Source: Xestospongia muta (lineage: Eukaryota > Porifera > Demospongiae > Haplosclerida > Petrosiidae). From it: a DNA stretch of 64,000 bases. The position numbers were made by a program, and so were the translations under genes. The notes under the pieces were generated by a model. It was given only the letters and a program-made list of their open reading frames with translations, was not told the DNA's origin and did not search any database. The stretch is taken from NCBI GenBank assembly GCA_963693285.1, contig OY848928.1:4803827-4867826 (forward strand), in the 5' to 3' direction. Shown in pieces: positions 26,101-39,577 of this stretch (its first letter is position 1; each line of letters starts with the position of its first letter).

Positions 26101-29100
26101 CTAGATCGGTAGACAACTATTATTTGTATTATTATAATCCACAATGTGTGTTCCTTTATTTATAGAATGACAATAGAACTCCTCTCTTTAATGCTGTTGA
26201 AAGTGAAAATGTTGACATTGTTGAAGTTTTATTATCAGCAGGAGCTAATCCTAATATTACTTCAAGTGTAAGTAACTATAAAATAAAGGAGAATGGAGTA
26301 ACGATTATTTAAACTGATGTAAAGTGCATGTGTAAGTCACATGAGTTAAATACAATATATTTTAAATTAGATATTTTGTGAGGGCATCTACTTTTGCCAA
26401 GACTTGTTGCTGTTAGTTTTGAATGTTGGAGTACCTGAAATGTGGATCGGGTTAAATTTTGATTAATTTTATTCTTTATCTTCTAAATTTGTATACAAAA
26501 ATAGAATTATTACATATTTAAAAAGATATAAAATGCATGTAAAACTCACATGCTTTAAATGTGTTTTATTTATTATTGAATTTGAAAAGTAAATGAAATT
26601 AAACCTCATACTTTAACCACCAGAGCACATAGCAACTAATGAATTTATTAGCCTGTATTGCAAGTACTACAACAATCATTGACCTTTAGAAGTTTCTAGG
26701 TAGCCTACTTTTTTGTCTTCTATAACATTTTGTAATCATTTCATACTTCATAAGACTCTCCAATATTTTGAATTCTAATGTATATTATGACATCAATATC
26801 TTCAATACCATTATAATTTTGTTATGTACACTTGATATTAACTGTAATGTAATTTATTTGTTGTTCATTTATAGGATAGAAATAGAACTCCTCTCTATGT
26901 TGCTGCTTTAAACGGTAATAATGACATTTTTAAAACCCTGTTATTCAATGGAGCTGATCCTAATATTACCTCAGATGTAAGGAATCACAAAATATTACTT
27001 ACTATGCATAATATTATTTTATAACTTACAGGATGGAACTCCTCTATGTATTGCTGTTGAAAGTGGTAATGATGACATCGTTCAAATTCTGATATTAAAT
27101 GGAGCTGATCCTAATATCACATCTGGTTATGTAAGTATCATACAAAAATGATGAATAAAACTTTAATTGTGTACAATGACCACCAATGCACATACCAATT
27201 ACTGAGTTTCTTGCCATTAATGCTTCAACCTGGCCATGAGGATTTAGTAATTTTAACACGAGATAGTTGTTTCTTAGTAGTGTCACAGCTACTTTCAACT
27301 ATGATGATAGTGAAATTATAGTAGGTTGCTAAAAGTACAACTAGTAACAATCTATCTTGTTAATCTTGTTCATACATCACTATGAATATCATTGTACAGG
27401 TTGGTACTTTATAAACCACACAGCATAGAACTTACTGTATTATGTTGCTAAAGTTGGTTATATTGCCATGAACTATAAAATAGAACTATACAATATAATA
27501 CTTTTATACTATAGTATACACTTTAGTGTTTAGGGGTGGGGTTTTCTTATAGTATAATATTGTGTAGTAAGGTAATATGGTACAATTTGAATTAGTCTCT
27601 ACTACAAGCTCTGTGATAATGAGTATAATATATTTTGAAACTTCTAACTAACTGATTAAATTCATTATAAAATGTTAGATTGGAAGCAAAGAAGTAATTT
27701 TACAGTTTCTAGTAACTCTCCGACCTTTATATTGTGTCATTGGCATTTTCAAACAATTTGTAAAATAATTTGTATAATTGTATTGTTATTAATAATATCT
27801 GTAATTGACTGAATTAATCAAATTATTACTTACTTTGTAAATTACTAACATAATATAATATAATATAATTGTTTAATTTATTAAATATATGACAGTAGGA
27901 ACTGTAATTAAAGTACCTAAAAATAAATTATGTATATGATATTACATAGGACAAGAAAACTCCACTTCATTATGCTGCTGAGAGTGGTCGCAGTGATGTA
28001 GTTCAAATATTATTAGACAAAGGAGCTAATATTGAGGCTGTTGATGAGGTGACTTAATAAATATTCATTAATATTGATATTATGACATCACATATTACAT
28101 CCACATAGCAGTCAAGTTAATTAAGTTATAACTATGATAAACTTTTTACTTTGCATGTTAGGCAGTGTTAAGGTTGGTCTGGGTTACATGTTAACTATAT
28201 ATATGTGGTATGTCCATTTCACATAGTATTAACTTAATATATTGTTTTATGTGACTATCTATTATGCTAAATAAAACTTTATTGTGTACAGTGACCACCA
28301 ATGCACATACCAACTACTGATTTTCTTACCATTAATGTTTCAACCTGGCCATGAGGATTAAGTAATTCAAACTGAGATAGTTGTTTCTTATTAGTATCAT
28401 AGCTACTTTTAACTATGATGATAGTGAAATTATAGTAATTTGCTGAAACACCAGAACCACCAAAACTATCTTAGTACAACTTGTTACAATATAATCTTGT
28501 TAATCTTGTTTATATATCACTATATTCATACATCACTATGACTATAATATCATTGTACAGGTTGGTACTTTATAAACCACACAGTATAGAACTTACTGTA
28601 TTATGCTACTTAAGTTGCTTATACTGCCTTCTAACTCTACATGAACTATAAATAGAACTATATGATATAATATTTTTAGTGTACACTTTAGTGTTTAGGG
28701 GTGGGGTTTCCTTATAGTATAATACTGTGTATTAAGGTAATATGGTACAATTTTCATTGTAAAACTCTAAGCAGAAATGATACCTTTACAAATTAATTCA
28801 TGGACTATTAATTGATTTCAATATATCACTTGTAGGATGGAAAAACTGTTCTTCATTATGCTGCTATAGGAGGAGATGTTGATATCATTAAGACATCATT
28901 GACTAAAGGTTGTGATCCTAATATTAAGGATAAGGTAATTTATAACTAATACTGGAATATAATGATAACATTCTTGTTGTTAATAATGGGATGGTAACAC
29001 TGCTCTTAATATAGTTAGGAGCTGATCCTAATATTATGAATAATATTAGCTTTTTCACTATTTCTTTTGTCTATAAGATGTCTGAAATTATTTGAATGGA

Positions 29101-30105
29101 ATGTATGTATTAAATAATAAGTTATTGACTTTGTTGTTAGTAATTGCAATTAGTAAAATAATTGTTACTTACTGTAATTAATGGTTAACATGTTTTTATG
29201 AGTCAAAACAGTTGACAATATTTCCACTATATACAGTATTATCATCGTTGTTTACTATTTGTATACTATTTATAGTGGGATAGAAAACCTACAGATCTAT
29301 TAAGAGCTGGCAGACATAAGAAAGAGATTATGTTACTTTTTGACAAGTATTCCAAATCTCCAAGACTTACAACAGTAAGATTGTATTATTATATAAAGAT
29401 ACATTAACTCACTGACAGGTACTTCTACGATACCTAACGTATTCACATAGGTTAAAGTGTCTCCTCATGACACATCATTTAAATATTTAACTACTTAACC
29501 TATATCAAAGTACATGTCATCTTCTTGTATGACAGAAGAGATAGAATGGATATAAGATTAAAAACAATTGCGTATCTTAATCTATTATTAATTGTGTCTA
29601 CTAAATTCAGCAATTTTAAAACACACAGATTTAGCATATAAGTTTTTGTTCGTTTCCAAGCCACATCCAGTTTCCTAATCAAACATTTATGAAATTTAAT
29701 TTTTAGTGTGCAATAATTTTAGAAATTATTATAGTAGTCACTAAAATCACTAATTGACATAATCCTGGTGTATTTAGAAACATTAAAACATTCTTAATTA
29801 GAATGAAATATAGTCTTGTTCTCTATTTAATATTACTTATCAGATGAACTATTCACTTATATAGTTGATATATCCTATACAGGTCAAATCATTGCCATCA
29901 TTACCATCATTGCCAAAAATTGAACAGATCCATGAACACTATCAAGGTATGTAATATTAATGTATTTGTATATTAAATATTATTGAAAAATATTAGTGGT
30001 TTAATTAATTAATTATTGGTTTATTTATTTTGTCTTACAGAATCAGCAGTAACAAAGACTAAGAAGAGAACAACTAAATCTACTTCTAAATGCAATATTT
30101 CATGA
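23162..30105 (+). CDS. Gene C: DEATH-fold-like plus ankyrin-repeat protein, complete
   Basis: Spliced model of 915 codons. Exons: 23162-23561, 23610-24322, 24376-24427, 24470-24670, 24722-24765, 24821-24913, 25012-25116, 25175-25276, 25688-25792, 25848-25949, 26007-26108, 26166-26267, 26875-26976, 27032-27130, 27950-28048, 28836-28934, 29276-29374, 29883-29946, 30041-30105. The domain order is as in gene B: CARD/DEATH-like N-terminus, helical middle region with GSIIMTYVALPC, five 10-residue repeats (STKEPSLDPV type), about ten ankyrin exons, a Ser-Leu-Pro linker and a basic tail. Intron 23562-23609 is 48 nt with no in-frame stop, so its retention would add 16 residues. Genes B and C differ in intron content in the repeat region: gene B has an extra intron at 15245-15295. 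Probable intracellular adaptor; function unknown. Confidence 0.8.
28985..29045 (+). pseudogene. Dead ankyrin exon inside gene C
   Basis: Corresponds to gene B exon 18267-18377: starts GATGGTAACACTGCTCTTAA but has lost about 50 nt from its middle, breaking the frame, and its donor gtaagt has become attagc. It is probably skipped. Confidence 0.7.
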
Positions 30106-30529
30106 TTTTAAAAAAACCCTACTTTTATTGCTAATATTATTAGATGACATCAAAGTTAATTATTTATAATATGCTGTTGAACATAGATATGTTGCACTCT
30201 TGATTAGCTCGTTTTCCTTCTAACTACAGTTTATCGTATTTTATTCATTTAATCCTGGTATTATCATAATGACACATGTGCAGCTCATATCATTCTCAGC
30301 TTTATTAGGTGCTCAAACCAATGGATTTCCATTACAAATACCATCACAATGGATATAACTTTAGTTCTCAAGCTCTTCTATGTACTATACTATATAGCTA
30401 CCAGCTTATATCAATTATGAATATAAGGACCTATTATAATACACTAACAAAATAGCATAGTCCAATGCAGCAACTGTAACAACTAACAAAGAAATAGTGA
30501 GGTACGTTAGACAGTATAACTTGTATGAG

Positions 30530-30780
30530 TATAATATACACCATAAAAATTGATTTGTTAATTTAATCAATATATTGTTATACAGGTGTATGTAGCAAAT
30601 TTAGTATGATGTAAAAGTAAACATAAAATTACTAATGTATTACTAGCTACATAAACAGTAGTACATTAGTAATCAAAACAGTGTTATGTTTACTTTTACA
30701 TCATACTAAGTTTGGTACATGCAACCTATATAACAATACATTGGTTAAATCAACCAATCAATTTTTATGGTGTATAATTA
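30530..30780. mobile_element. Fold-back (MITE-like) element
   Basis: Outer ends atacaccataaaaattgat and its reverse complement at about 30757-30775. The arms are about 110 nt with mismatches, and inner portions such as agtatgatgtaaaagtaaac are paired by gtttacttttacatcatact. The centre is a short AT-rich loop. No ORF. Confidence 0.85.
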
Positions 30781-31885
30781 TTTATCATAAAAATACTTGT
30801 GAGGGAGATCAATGGAACATAAGAGTACAGTATAAGAATTAAATACATTCTCATCTAACAGAAGAGGCAGGTGTGAAATTCACATTTTTGAAGATTTTGG
30901 TACATTGGCCGCCAACATACAGTAGAATTAATAGGTTAATTATATGCTTTGACAACTGGAGCTTTTACTAATATTCCTCTACCCACTTCATAAAAGACTT
31001 CTTTCTAGTATTACTTTATCTTTTTGATTTATTGTCAGTAAGTCTAAAATCTCAAACAACAATAGGATTGTAAATAGAGTATAAATACAATAGAAAAACA
31101 ATAAAATATTTGTTACTTTCTTTATGTGGTATTAGATACAAATTGACAGGCTGTCTGAACTTGATGGGTAATTTTGAAGTTTGTATCTTATATATATGTG
31201 ATATTAGTAAAGATAACATCAGTTGATTGTTTTGTCTTTTGTATAGAACCAATGACCGAGTAACGAAAAGGTGAATCCACTTTTAATTGCCACATTTTAT
31301 GATTATTTTTTATAATTCCTTTTTGATGTGAAGATTGTAAAATCATTCACCTTTCTCTGTGATGTCTACTCTCTATCTCTTTTGTTTACTACTCATTGAT
31401 TCCTGTAATAACATCAATGGATTGCTTGCCACTGCATGTCCAAGAGATTATATTGCTAAATTATAGTAGGTGTGGTCACTATACCCTAGACCCTAAATCT
31501 TAAATAAATGATCACAACCAACAATCAATTACATTACATAATATATAAGTATATATTTTACACGAGTAGTATGTTGTATTGGCTTTTATTGGTTGCAGAT
31601 CTACCAATTTATGTATTATTTACTAATTTAGTACATTTTCACATTGTTAAGAAAAACTATATGATTTCCTCCAAAACTAAAAGAAATTATCACATGAGCC
31701 ATTTTCTTCCAATTTTGGAAGAAACTAGTTTAGTGGAACGTGTCAATTATAAGTAGGAATTGGAAAATGATGTATAATTAATTATTTGATATGTTTTGAC
31801 ATTGTTTACATAAAATTGGAATATCTACGGCAATAAACAATCATTATAGACTATAAGTATCATTTTAACAAAGATAATTAACATC
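30781..31885. other. Intergenic, nothing recognised
   Basis: AT-rich sequence between the fold-back element and the minus-strand coiled-coil gene. Short ORFs at 31052-31252 and 31508-31756 lack motifs and codon character. No repeat or RNA gene was seen. Confidence 0.5.
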
Positions 31886-34800
31886 TTATAAATGAGTCTC
31901 AATGGACTTTTGTTGAGAAAACGTCCATGTAGGAAGAACATGGGATGGAAGAAGAGGACGTGGAGCACCATGTTGCTCAGATGTAGCATGACTTCTTTTT
32001 CTTGTTTGCTGATTTAACTGGAAATTTTTACTTTTTTTTGGAGATGAATTCCCATCACTGAAACCACCTTCTCTTTGAGGAAATCCTGATCGCAGTTTTT
32101 GAACTGGTAATTGCCACTCAGTTTGAGTTTCTGATTCTTTTTTAGACACTTGTATACCACTTCCTTTATCTGACCAATTTCTACTAAAACAATGAGATTT
32201 GTGTGGTAGTAGTTCACATTTCCCATTAATTTTATCTCCGCCTGCTTCATAACTAAAAAACAAAGCTGGTTGTGTTGTTACATAATTAGTTGGGTCTTCT
32301 TTTGAAATTTGATATGATTTACTGGCAAAATCAGGATCAGGAAGACAATCTATAACCATTGGTGGAACACATGAAATAAGAGATTGGGCAGTTTCTATAG
32401 CACTTGTTAGTAATTTTTCAAATTCCTGTTGGATAGCAGGCTTCTGTTGCAATATACTATATTTTTCCATATCCTCTTGAATCTATGTAATAAAATTTTC
32501 AATAAACATCAATTTCTATTATATTGGTCTAGAGAAATTGTAATCAATACCTTTCTTAAAAGTATCTTGTCTTCCTTCATTTTTAACTGGTGAATATTGG
32601 CTCCATGACACAAAAGACTAAAAGCCATTGTAGTGTAATCCATTCTTTTTTTTTCTTCATCAGAGATAACTTCAGATCGTTGGAACAACTGAAGAAGTTG
32701 ATCTGTCATCCTTTCAATTAGTGCCTTATTACAATGATTATACGTCAACTGTTATAATGATTAATGAAAATAAAATAATGTATTTATTTATAAACCTGGA
32801 AAAAACGACATGCAATTGCAGAGGATTCAATTTCAGGCACACCACATTCTTCCATTACATCAAGTAATGGTTCAATTGAATTTCTGAAGAATCCAGAAAA
32901 CTTGTCCTTAGCTTTTCCTTTTTCTCCTTGTTCGGCATCAATTGGTAGATGGCCATGTATTATACCAACAAGAGCCAATTGACTATAGAAATAAAGAACT
33001 TGCTATGTTTTTATATTTAGTATATAATGAAGACCTTGGACTTGTAACACTTTCTTGCTGGTTACATAATCTAATATAAAAACAAATCATTTATTGTTCT
33101 TAGTTTCACTTGTTAGCTTACCTTTGTGTCTTCTCTTGAACATCACTTTGAAGTCTATAGTAATAAAAGACTTTTAAGATTAAACGGATACATTTGATTA
33201 CTTAGTTATTTCATTCAATACTTTTTGATGTTCATAGGACAACCTATACATAGAGCCAATAATCACAATTATATATAGTTTTATTTGTTTGCATGCCTTT
33301 GTTCCTTGTCTTTAGCACTTTGAAGGTCACTTTGAAGTCTATAATGATTTCAAGATAGAGTATGTACATAAGCCAACATTTTACTTTGTCATTGCCTTTG
33401 TCACTTTAAGATATTCACTAGACCAACTGAAATAGAGGTAATTGAAATAATTGGTTATATTTATATAACTATTATAGTTTCATTTATTTGCATGCCTTTG
33501 TTCCTTGTCTTTAGCACTTTGAAGGTCACTTTGAAGTCTATAATGATTTCAAGATAGAGTATGTACATAAGCCAACATTTTACTTTGTCATTGCCTTTGT
33601 CACTTTAAGATATTCACTAGACCAACTGAAATAGAGGCAATTGAAATAATTGGTAATAGATATATAGCTATTATAGTTTCATTTATTTGCATGCCTTTGT
33701 TCCTTGTCTTTAGCACTTTGAAGGTCACTTTGAAGTCTATAATGATTTCAAGATAGAGTATGTACATAAGCTAACATTTTATTACTTTGTCATTGCCTTT
33801 GTCACTTTATGATATTCACTAGACCAACTAAAACAGAGGCAATTGAAATAATTGGTAATAGATATATAGCTATTATAGTTTCATTTATTTGCATGCCTTT
33901 GTTCCTTGTCTTTAGCACTTTGAAGGTCACTTTGAAGTCTATAATGATTTCAAGATAGAGTATGTACATAAGCTAACATTTTATTACTTTTTCATTGCCT
34001 TTATCACTTTATGATATTCACTAGACCAACTAAAATAGAGACAATTGAAATAATTGGTAACAGATATGATGATAGCTATTATAGTTTCATTTATTTGCAT
34101 GCCTTTGTTCCTTGTCTTTAGTACTTTGAAGGTCACTTTGAAGTCTATAATGATTTCAAGATGTCACTTTATGATATGCATCAGACAACCTAAAAAAAAG
34201 ATGCAATTAAAATAATTGGTTGTTTATATTTCATGCCTTTTATTATTGCTTTCAGCAGATTGAAGTTGTTGCTGAAGCCTAGGCCGGTATTGAATAGTAA
34301 TACATAGAAATTTATATTGATACTATTTATTACCTTGGTTTTTCATTTAAAAAACTATAATATCCAGCCTCTAATTTTTTAACATGTTCTGAGATTTCTC
34401 TACAATGTTTAATAGGAGAACAAAGATAACAACAAGAACTTAGAGAGTTGGTGTTAGAAGCATCAACAAGATATATAATTTCAAGGAAAATCTTTGCACT
34501 GTTAAACAGTACTGGTAATACCTTGTGAGTTGGCAGAAGCTATTGTTAGTTCGCATTGTGTGAGAAAATAATTATTGAATAAAATATAAGCCCTATTGCT
34601 GGTAGGTTAATTACCCACATTGATATACTTACATAAACCTTGACTAAACATAAACTTCAAAATTATCTGAATGTTGATTTGCAACTTATATTTGTCAGTT
34701 TAAAAAAGGCTTTAAAATGGAGCAGTTAGTGGTAAGAATAATACCTTTAACTATTCACGTTAACTGGAAATAACCTACTTGGGCCATTTTCGAAGTAGTT

Positions 34801-34971
34801 CGTCTAAAATAGACAGGATCTCCTGAAATCGATAACTACCATGTTGAAGTAGATCTTTTATCCTGTGTATAAACAATAGATAGTTGACTATAACACGGTA
34901 ACAATCCTATCTTACTTGTTCAAGTTTGACAATACGTTGTCTAGTTTTACGAGTAAAGACTCTACCTCCAT
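31886..34971 (-). CDS. Coiled-coil protein of unknown family with amplified 42-nt exons
   Basis: Minus-strand spliced model: 34971-34916, 34862-34779, (junction unresolved), 34539-34334, 34278-34237, 34144-34103, 34029-33988, 33938-33897, 33827-33786, 33736-33695, 33625-33584, 33537-33496, 33426-33385, 33338-33297, 33243-33202, 33154-33122, 33070-33035, 32982-32796, 32748-32551, 32482-31886. Starts MEVESLLVKLDNVLSNLN. The middle is a run of 42-nt exons, each exactly 14 residues (two heptads), alternating LQSDLQSAKDKEQ and WSSEYLKVTKAMT types, so it should form an extended coiled coil. The C-terminal part is helical (RNSIEPLLDVMEECGVPEIE) and ends in a Lys/Ser-rich tail. The LQSDL exons, except the one at 33122-33154, have only a GC donor. 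Exon 2 ends in phase 2 while exon 34539-34334 reads in phase 0, so a small exon is probably missing from this model. Not recognised; head to head with the HSPA12-like gene. Confidence 0.65.
33195..34160 (-). repeat. Tandem repeat of exon pairs, about 200 bp per unit
   Basis: About five units, each holding one LQSDL exon and one WSSEY exon with their two introns; LQSDL exons start at spacings of about 199-206 bp. The unit near 34145-34200 has lost the 3' half and donor of its WSSEY exon (deletion relative to the unit at 33939-34029), so that exon is dead, but skipping it keeps phase. Confidence 0.9.
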
Positions 34972-35085
34972 TCTCTGTGCCTAACAATTCGCTGGCAATT
35001 CCGGTTAAATCTGTTTTTTTGCACTTTTACGGATTTAATTTGCACTACATACGGCAGATCAATCTGCACTTTTCGTGGGTACAAT
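34972..35085. promoter_or_regulatory. Divergent promoter, coiled-coil gene and HSPA12-like gene
   Basis: Only 114 bp separate the two start codons. No heat-shock element array or TATA box was identified by eye. Shared regulation is inferred from the spacing alone. Confidence 0.5.
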
Positions 35086-38000
35086 ATGGAGGAAGACCTC
35101 CGTTCCCTTGACTCATATATTCCACCTAAAGTACTTCCAAATGGAATAGTAGCTGCTGAAACAGTCAGTCGTACAAGTATTTCTGTAGTTCCAACAACTG
35201 GCAATATTGCTGCAATTGATTTTGGAACATCAAATTGTTCCTTGGCTTATTCTACTGGAGGAGATGACGGTGTGAATTTACTTACACTGTCTAGTCAAGA
35301 GGGGCAGGTTAGAGTGCCAACTATTTTGTTGGTCAGTGATCGTGGAGAACCAGTGAAATTTGGGAATCGAGCTATAAGAGAGTATCAAACAATGGACCCA
35401 GATGAACAACTTAACTACCACTTATTTGAACGGATCAAGTTAGCACTGGGACCAAGTAAGGTATGAATCTGTACTTTGTATTGAACCATCAATTAATATA
35501 TATATAGAGACTATAGCAGGTAATTTTAGAAAGAGAAAATATTAATAAATTTGATGAGTACAAATTGTACATGTGTTTCATTTGTCAAAATTTTATCCTC
35601 CAATATTTTAATTAGGGGTGGAGTACTAGTGGGCAGAACAAATCTTTTGCCAAATTTAATTTTCCAAAGACTTTTCTATGTTGATTTGCCAATATTTTCT
35701 CACTCCAAGATTACCTGCTATATGGTATTATAAATATAATTTAAAAGCAAACATGGGAATATACATATTAAAATTACAATAAATGATTAGTTGATTATAC
35801 ACGCTCCATACAATACAAGTTAATTAATTGGTAGAAATAATTGATGAGAAAACAACCAACTTAATTGAAATGATAATACTGTAGAGAACACATACCAGTA
35901 AAATCAGTCTAGTCTTGGAACATGTCCTAGCACAACCATTCCACGTTAATTATTATTCAATTGTTTACATAATTTGCAAAGTACTGTTCTTATAACTAAA
36001 TATAGTTGGTTATACAGTAAGCATTAGTTCTATGGGACATGATAGCTATGATAATAAGAGATAACAAACAAAGAAGACATATGATTTATTAACTTCTTAT
36101 ATACAGAGAATCTGTCGGGACACTAAGATACCAGACACAACTGGGAAGATGTTTTTTCTTCGTGATGTAATCGCACTTTTTCTCCAATACCTTAAAAGTG
36201 AATTTGAGAGATGTTTCAGAATGCTCAACATTCCTGTACAAGCTACTGATTTCCATTGGGTAATCACAGTACCAGCTATTTGGAGTGCTTCTGGAAAACA
36301 AATGATGAGAGAAGCAGCTTATCAGGTAAAGAGTATCACAGTGTGTAACCAAACCATTAGTACACATAGTCTACTTGTTTAGAAATTACATTGTATAGGT
36401 TCATAATATAGCAAATATTTCAGTGTAAAGTGATATGGTTACTGAACCAATATAGGTCACATGTAGTAACAAGTGATGTAATAAAGTAAACATCATGTCA
36501 ACTAATTTAGTAAATGTACTATGGAATTGACTATTCATGTAGATAATTGTTAGAACTACAATGATTCAGTTATTCTTAGAGAAGAGACAAGATGCTAGAC
36601 TGGCTAGGGCTGTTACTATAGAATTCATATTTTCACAATATGTTGTAATGATGGATGCAACCAAAATGTCCATGAATTGCATTGGTTAAAAAAGCAATTT
36701 ATTTTAACAGTGTAAAAGTGAGAAATTTGGAAGAAAATTAGAAGTGAGATAAAATTTGGTTATTTAGCAGGTTCTAGATAACTACAAATAATAATACATA
36801 TAGTCAATAAATCTACATATCTGTCCATCTGGACTTTAACCTTCCTAAATTATATATACAGGACATAAGACCTGAAGTTTATTGAAAAAATTCCAAATCT
36901 TATCATTAAATGAAGTTTGCAATTGTCTCAATCATCTATACAAAATGACCACCTAAGTATATCCTATAGTTAGAAATTTAAGCAGACATTTGTTAGAACC
37001 TTTAAAGTACATGTGAAACATATAGTCTTGCAAGCCAGATCCAATCCTTGTGACTGAACAATGCTGAAACATACTTCATTCTAGTCATGATTATGGGTAA
37101 GGATTTGGTCTACAGGCTAACAAACTCTTGTGTGCTAAAAATCAGGGATGGAGCATTTGCCTAGCTAGTTCAAGCTTATGATATAGCACTTTTAAGTGCT
37201 TTGAAGCAGTTTATTAGCCCATAAATTTGTTATAATGAGTATTTTTAACTAAATGTCACTTACGGTAGTGGTATAAGGCAGTTGAATCTGACATAAATAT
37301 GATGTACATGTACATATGAACACACAATTAGTCATAATACATATATAAACTCCTTGTTACTAAATTATTACTTTATCGTGATTACCTTTTGAGAAAAATG
37401 TTTTAAGAATAGTAATGATACTGGATCCCTCATGTAAGCATTAGTCCTATGGGACTAATCATATCATAACTAGAAACATATTAAACACAGAAGAGTAACT
37501 TTGCCATATAGAATATTAAATCAATTAGTCAATCTGCTATGATAGTCTGCATAATTGATGTGCTTATGTACAAATACTATATATATATATTATATATAGA
37601 TTAAATGTGTATATGTACATATGAACACACAATTAGTGTTCATAACCCACCTACTAAGTAAATTGTTCATAACCCACCTACTAAGTAAATTGACGTCATT
37701 TACTTAGTAGGTGGGTTAAATGTGTATATATAACTGAAAGCAAACATTATACTGTTTTCATTAGCTATCAGCTAGATGGATATACAGATCCATTGATTAT
37801 ATGTATTCTCATTTTGTTTGTGGTTATCTAGAACATGTTATATATAATATTATAAACAACTTCATTTCAACAAACACTATGGTACACTATATCAATGAGT
37901 GAGTGTACACATTTGATTTATCCTTATCATAACTTTCCCTTATGTATAAAGAGTTATATAATCAAAGGAGTAATTTTATCAATTAGTATAATAAATGGAT

Positions 38001-39577
38001 TAGTCAAACAACCAATCAGTGATCATGTTCATTAGCGATTGTAAGCTTGTCCTTAATTAAAGTTTTTGTGAACTGTGCCTGCTCACTATATACTTACTTT
38101 GCTCATATACAAATACATTACATATAATTGTATATATTATATGTGTATATAGGCTGGACTTTGTGGGATACACAATCTACAGCATATATTAATGGCTGGT
38201 GAAAGGCATTTAGAGCCCTTGGAAATAGAATGTCCTGAACAATTGTCATTAGCTTTGGAACCAGAGGCAGCTTCATTTCATTGTCGTACTATGGCTAATA
38301 AAGATGTCACTGAGTACTGTGCCTCTCAACAGGGTGCTCTACCATCAAAGCGTTATATTGTCATAGATATAGGAGGTGGAACAGCTGATATTTCAGCACA
38401 TGGTCAAACATCAGAAGGTGGAATTGACGTTTTGACTCCACCAGAGGGAAATATGGGAGGAGGCTTTGCTGTGAATAGAGAATTTCAGTTATTTCTAGCT
38501 CAGCTGGTGAATGATCCAGGTTTTCAATCATATCTTAGTACTGGTGACAAAGCAACAAATATAGAACACTGGATGGATATTCGTCATATAGTTTATGAAG
38601 AGTTTGAGCAAGAGAAGAAAGAATTTGGTCAGACATATTTAACAAAGTTCATTCAACAAAATCCAGAGAATTTAGATGACAATAGTAAAGTATTTCGTGT
38701 TCAATTAACAGATTCATTTCATTCTTTCTACAAGAGTCAACTAGAAAAGGGGATTCATGAGCTTCACATGCAGAATGACAGACGTATTGAACTCAAAAGA
38801 AAGAAACTAAACATTCAATACACAAGAATGGAAGATTTTTTTCATTCATCAGTGTCAATGACGCTTAAGAGTCTTTCTAAAGTCTTACGCAGACTCAATA
38901 ATGAAATTGACGTCATTTACTTAGTAGGTGGTTTTGGAGGATGTCAGTACATTTATCACTCTTTGAAAACAAAGTTAGATCATGACTATGGTCTAAATAA
39001 GTTTCAAATTATTGTGCCAAAAAATCCCCATCTAGCTGTTGTCAAAGGTGCCTTCCAATATCGCAAACACCCAGAAGTAATTAAATCTCGCATAGCTGAA
39101 GCAACATATGGTACAGAAGCAATGACTACATTTAATCCAGCAATACATAGTCCAGACTATAGAAAACGAAAACGCAATGGAGGTATAGTCTGTTCTCATT
39201 TATTTAGTCCCTTAGTGGTAGAAAGAGAAATCATTCTATCAAATATGGTGAAACGCAATATTTACCAACCAGTAGAACCAGATCAAACAAGTGTAGAATT
39301 TAATCTTATATCTTCTGAGGATCCAAATCTCTTCTACACTCGTTATCCAAATGGCACTTTAAAACCTGGTGTCAAAGTTCTTGCTTCTATTATTCTACCA
39401 TCACCAGATACATTAAAAGGAACAGATCGTGACTTATACCTGACATTTGATTTCAGTCTTACTGAAATCCAAGTCCACGCTTATGATAAAACATCAAAGA
39501 ATGAGAAACGAGTTGTTATTGACTGTTTAGACAAACAATGGTACACAGAGGATCTATGTCAAGCTCCACTTCCATGA
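35086..39577 (+). CDS. HSPA12: HSPA12-like member of the HSP70 superfamily
   Basis: Three exons, 35086-35460, 36107-36325 and 38153-39577, all phase 0, give 672 residues, close to vertebrate HSPA12A/B. The actin-type ATPase motifs are present: AAIDFGTSNCSLAY (phosphate 1, residues about 43-56), IVIDIGGGTADISAH (phosphate 2) and IYLVGGFGGCQY (adenosine site). VITVPAIWSASGKQMMREAA is the HSP70-type VPA segment. HSPA12 proteins are divergent HSP70 relatives lacking the usual substrate-binding lid; their clients are poorly known. They are expanded in several invertebrates. Which of A or B it is closer to cannot be told here. The 1.8-kb second intron contains a palindrome that includes a copy of part of exon 3. 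Confidence 0.92.
37640..37722. repeat. Intronic palindrome centred on TGACGTCA, sharing 28 nt with the downstream exon
   Basis: Two direct copies of ttcataacccacctactaag precede a TGACGTCA core and a reverse-complement arm ending acttagtaggtgggtt. Arms are about 18 nt. Positions 37687-37714 are identical to exon positions 38904-38931, which encode part of the adenosine-binding motif. Confidence 0.9.

Noticed and set aside
33122..34278. Regularly spaced near-identical blocks resembling a CRISPR array
   Set aside because: Eukaryotic context; the blocks are 42-nt exons with acceptors and coding phase, and the spacers are also repeated.
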